This document shows, in pieces, positions 41,128 through 43,718 of a stretch of 43,718 nt of DNA. Source of the stretch: Mesorhizobium sp. (GTDB lineage: Bacteria; Pseudomonadota; Alphaproteobacteria; Rhizobiales; Rhizobiaceae); NCBI GenBank assembly GCA_004017275.1, contig SAKE01000033.1, forward strand, positions 1 through 43,718. Reading direction: 5' to 3'. How positions within the stretch are numbered: position 1 is the stretch's first letter; each line of letters opens with the position of its first letter. Made by a program: the position numbers and the translations under genes. The notes below the pieces were generated by a model that saw only the letters and a list, made by a program, of their open reading frames with translations, was not told the origin of the DNA and ran no database searches.

Positions 41128-42360
41128 ATGCAGGCTGTGACGCACCCGCGTCTTCGTCGCGCTGCTACAGTCGCGTTGTTGGCCGTCTCGGCGGCCTTGC
41201 TGGCTGCCTGCGCGTCGCAGCCTGAGCCGAAAGCGATGGTCTACAAGAAGACCCGCTCCAAGGAATACTTCTCCGAATCCGAATATGGCGTGAAGGCAAG
41301 CCCGCGTGTGTTCTCCCGGAACGGGCGCATGCAGCGCGGCGGGGGCAGGGATCAGCTCGGCAAGCCCTATCAGGTCCGCGGCAAGTGGTATTACCCGAAG
41401 GAAGACAAGCGCTACGCCAAGGTCGGCCTGGCCTCCTGGTATGGCGATGCCTTCCACGGCCGGCTTACCGCCAATGGCGAAGTCTACGACATGACGCATC
41501 TGACGGCGGCGCACCCGACCATGCCGCTGCCGAGCTATGCCCGCGTCACCAATCTCAAGACCGGCAGTTCGGTCATCGTTCGCGTCAACGATCGCGGACC
41601 GTATCACGAAGGCCGCATCATCGACGTGTCGGAGCGTGCAGCCCAGATGCTCGACTATGCCAACACCGGCACCGCCCAGGTGAAGGTCGAATATGTCGGC
41701 CGTGCACCGCTCGACGGCGATGACGACCAGTATCTGATGGCTTCCTACCACCCCGGCAACAGGGCGCCGGATCCGTCCGACGGGTTGCCGACCGGCGTCA
41801 TGGTGGCCATGAACGGGCCGTCGCCAAGCATGCCTGCCGGCGCTGCCGCCGTGCCGTTTCCCGGCCAGTTGACCGATTCCGGAGCTGTCCAGCCGGTGAT
41901 GTCGGCACAAGCGCCGGCCTACGGTGATCTGGCGCTGCCCGATTTCGGCCCGATCGTGCCGGAGCGCCCGCAGATCAATCTACCGCCGCAATCGCCGTTT
42001 GCCATGGCCTCACTGTCTTATGCGGACGAGCGGGTCGAACGCGCCTCCAATGTTTTCGCCGCGCTGGATGGCGACGGCATGTCGCCGGCCGACATCCTTC
42101 AATCGCGGAAGCGGCAGACGCCACCGGCCGGTTCGTCCACCGACTACGTCGCGGCCGGTTCGTTTGAGGAGGCCGCGGAGGCCAAGCGTATTGCCGCACA
42201 GCTTGCCGCGTTCGGCAAGATCGAGATCCAGCGTTCGGAACTCGATGGCGAGGATTGGTATTCGGTCAATCTCTATCCCGATGGCCACCGCAATCTGGAC
42301 GATTTGCTGCAGGCAGCCTGGTCGCATGGCGCGCCGGATGCACTGGCTGTGCGCAACTGA
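41128..42360 (+). CDS. rlpA: RlpA-family septal-ring lytic transglycosylase lipoprotein
   Basis: A 410-residue lipoprotein. The lipobox is LLAACAS, with lipidated Cys28. The double-psi beta-barrel (about 96-195) has GLASWYGDAFHGRLTANGEVYDM with catalytic-type residues and VRVNDRGPYHEGRIIDVSERAAQMLDY. A Pro-rich linker follows. The C-terminal SPOR domain (DYVAAGSFEEAAEAKRIAAQLAAFGKIEIQRSELDGEDWYSVNLYPDG) binds denuded peptidoglycan at septa. RlpA cleaves such glycan strands in Pseudomonas; activity varies between species. The start at 41128 lies shortly after GAAGGGGAC. It is followed by the D,D-carboxypeptidase-like gene, 103 bp downstream, a cell-envelope pair common in alphaproteobacteria. 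Confidence 0.88.
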   Translation: MQAVTHPRLRRAATVALLAVSAALLAACASQPEPKAMVYKKTRSKEYFSESEYGVKASPRVFSRNGRMQRGGGRDQLGKPYQVRGKWYYPKEDKRYAKVGLASWYGDAFHGRLTANGEVYDMTHLTAAHPTMPLPSYARVTNLKTGSSVIVRVNDRGPYHEGRIIDVSERAAQMLDYANTGTAQVKVEYVGRAPLDGDDDQYLMASYHPGNRAPDPSDGLPTGVMVAMNGPSPSMPAGAAAVPFPGQLTDSGAVQPVMSAQAPAYGDLALPDFGPIVPERPQINLPPQSPFAMASLSYADERVERASNVFAALDGDGMSPADILQSRKRQTPPAGSSTDYVAAGSFEEAAEAKRIAAQLAAFGKIEIQRSELDGEDWYSVNLYPDGHRNLDDLLQAAWSHGAPDALAVRN

Positions 42361-42463
42361 GCGCAAGCCAGGTCGGATTTCCGCTACGCGGTTGATCCGC
42401 CGCACAAAAAGCCCGATACTTTTCGCGGGCTTGCCGGCGGTGCCGGCCAATGGGTCGAACATC

Positions 42464-43630
42464 ATGCAATTTCGCTTGCTCCAGCCTCTCGCCGGGCTTC
42501 TGGTTTTCGGCTTGCTGCTGTTTTCCCAGACCCCGGCCCACGCGCAGCTGTTCGAGACCAAGGCCGCGCAGGCCTTCATGATCGACGCCGAGACCGGGAC
42601 GGTGTTGTTTTCGAAGGATGCCGACAAGCCGATACCGCCGGCCTCTATGGCCAAGCTGATGACGATGGAAGTGGTGTTCAACGCCATCAAGTCCGGCCGC
42701 CTGAAGCTCGACGATACGTTCGTGGTCAGCGAAAACGCCTGGCGCAAGGGTGGCGCGCCTTCGGGAACATCGACGATGTTTGCCAAACTCAAGTCGTCGA
42801 TCCGGCTCGAAGACCTGATCCAGGGCGTGACGGTACAGGCGGCCAATGACGGCTGCATCGTCATCGCCGAAGGCATGTCCGGATCCGAAGACAATTTTGC
42901 CGCGCAGATGACCGAACGCGCCCGTGCAATCGGCCTCAAGACATCGACCTTCGTCAATTCGACCGGCCTGCCGGCGGATGGCCAGCAGACGACCGTGCGC
43001 GAACTGGCGCAGCTCGCCGTGCACCTGTGGCGCGATTATCCGGATTTCTATCGCTATTACAGCCAGAAGGATTTCACCTGGAACAAGATTTTGCAGAGGA
43101 ACCGCAATCCGCTTCTGGCGATGGACATCGGCGCCGACGGCCTCGTGGTCGGTGCGAGCGAAGCATCGGGCTTCGGCATCGTCGGCTCGGTCAGCCACAA
43201 CGGCACACGGGTGATCGCGGCGATGAGCGGGCTGACCTCGGACAAGGAGCGTGCCGAGGAAGCACGAAAGCTGCTCGACTGGGGCGTTCGCTCCTTCGAG
43301 AAGACTGAAATCTTCGCCAGGGATGAGGTGGTCGGCGAAGCCCAGGTTTTCGGCGGCGCGAAATCCGGAGTGGCATTGAAGGCCAAAGGCCCGATCGACA
43401 TCTTCCTGCCGATCACCAACCGCGACAAGCTGACGGCCAGGATCGTCTACAACGGCCCTGTTGCAGCACCCGTGGAGGAGGGGCAACCGGTGGGCGCGCT
43501 GCGCGTCTGGATCGGCGATACGCTGAGCCAGGAGACGCCGCTTTTCGCCGCCGAGTCGATCGGCGTCGGCACGCTGCCGCAGCGCGCGCTCGATGCCGTC
43601 AAGGAACTGGCGGTCGGCTGGCTGCGCTAG
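42464..43630 (+). CDS. dacF: D-alanyl-D-alanine carboxypeptidase family protein, atypical active site
   Basis: A 388-residue exported PBP5/DacF-type protein. The signal peptide covers about 1-27 (AGLLVFGLLLFSQTPAHA). The catalytic S-x-x-K is present as PASMAKLMTMEVVFNA, Ser61 and Lys64. The second motif, S-x-N, reads A-A-N (126-128, VQAANDG). The third motif, K-T-G, reads V-V-G (227-230, DGLVVGASEASGFG), where family members have DGLKTGHTEASGYG. The C-terminal beta-rich domain (KSGVALKAKGPIDIFLP...) is complete. Two of the three active-site motifs are therefore changed, so activity is doubtful; it may bind rather than cleave. Gene naming follows the family, not proven function. The gene for thymidylate kinase often follows in relatives. 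Confidence 0.85.
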   Translation: MQFRLLQPLAGLLVFGLLLFSQTPAHAQLFETKAAQAFMIDAETGTVLFSKDADKPIPPASMAKLMTMEVVFNAIKSGRLKLDDTFVVSENAWRKGGAPSGTSTMFAKLKSSIRLEDLIQGVTVQAANDGCIVIAEGMSGSEDNFAAQMTERARAIGLKTSTFVNSTGLPADGQQTTVRELAQLAVHLWRDYPDFYRYYSQKDFTWNKILQRNRNPLLAMDIGADGLVVGASEASGFGIVGSVSHNGTRVIAAMSGLTSDKERAEEARKLLDWGVRSFEKTEIFARDEVVGEAQVFGGAKSGVALKAKGPIDIFLPITNRDKLTARIVYNGPVAAPVEEGQPVGALRVWIGDTLSQETPLFAAESIGVGTLPQRALDAVKELAVGWLR

Positions 43631-43718
43631 GGCATGTCGCTCAGAAGTGGCCGCGGTTTTGGGCAGGGCTATCGCATATGGATTCTTGCGAAGAAGGACC
43701 CCCACCCTAACCCTCCCC
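43631..43718. other. Window end, with part of an intergenic repeat
   Basis: The last 20 bases (CCCCCACCCTAACCCTCCCC) look like the arm of the rhizobial repeat whose other arm opens the window. The remainder carries no gene. Confidence 0.45.

Noticed and set aside
42266..43705. 479-codon minus-strand frame opposite the dacF-like gene
   Set aside because: Shadow; composition typical of antisense high-GC frames.
1..43718. CRISPR array
   Set aside because: No series of regularly spaced direct repeats was seen anywhere in the window.

Overview
The window reads as chromosomal DNA of a Mesorhizobium-like alphaproteobacterium (Rhizobiales). This is inferred from high GC with strong third-position bias, a phosphatidylcholine synthase (pcs), an IalB-family protein, DUF930, DUF2161 and DUF1326/DUF2182 families, a BacA/SbmA-type ABC exporter, a rhizobial-style sigma-70 promoter, and rhizobial intergenic repeats cut at both window edges.

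Layout. (1) 1-6.1 kb is accessory DNA: a PepSY-like small secreted protein, a putative sugar O-methyltransferase, a short GcrA-like protein, decayed sequence, and a three-gene minus-strand cassette of HipA-like kinase, DUF3037 protein and a broken third gene. It lies directly beyond the 3' end of a tRNA-Val(CAC), which looks like the island border. (2) 6.1-35 kb is mostly core: a RibD-like reductase, gph (behind a tiny promoter-leader-terminator unit), rpiA, a DUF2059 protein, gor, mgtE, a BacA-like ABC transporter, a DUF6636 protein, a FrnE-like DsbA, a YejA-like peptide-binding protein, ialB, hspQ, a UbiH-like monooxygenase, DUF2182/DUF1326/pcs/quinone reductase, a complete nucleoside-type ABC importer with its BMP lipoprotein-family binding protein, an acyltransferase, rimO, terC, DUF930, DUF2161 and a fatty acid hydroxylase/sterol desaturase. 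(3) 35-40.5 kb is again accessory: a LysR/isochorismatase divergent pair, a transposase 3' remnant with its IS end, and a second LysR divergent from a truncated SDR, two tandem secreted cupins and a VOC protein. It ends at tRNA-Ser(UGA) and a 25-codon integrase C-terminal remnant. (4) 40.6-43.7 kb returns to core: a small secreted protein, rlpA and a D,D-carboxypeptidase-family gene (dacF-like) that lacks the KTG motif.

How the genes work together. The nucleoside importer (ATPase, two permeases, binding protein) is one operon with overlapping starts and stops and a terminator. DUF1326 and pcs overlap by a GTGA junction. rlpA and the dacF-like gene serve the envelope. The most unusual items are the HipA-like/DUF3037/third-gene cassette with its doubly broken third gene, the 48-nt leader unit upstream of gph, the motif-less DacF homologue, and the tandem cupin operon behind a truncated dehydrogenase.
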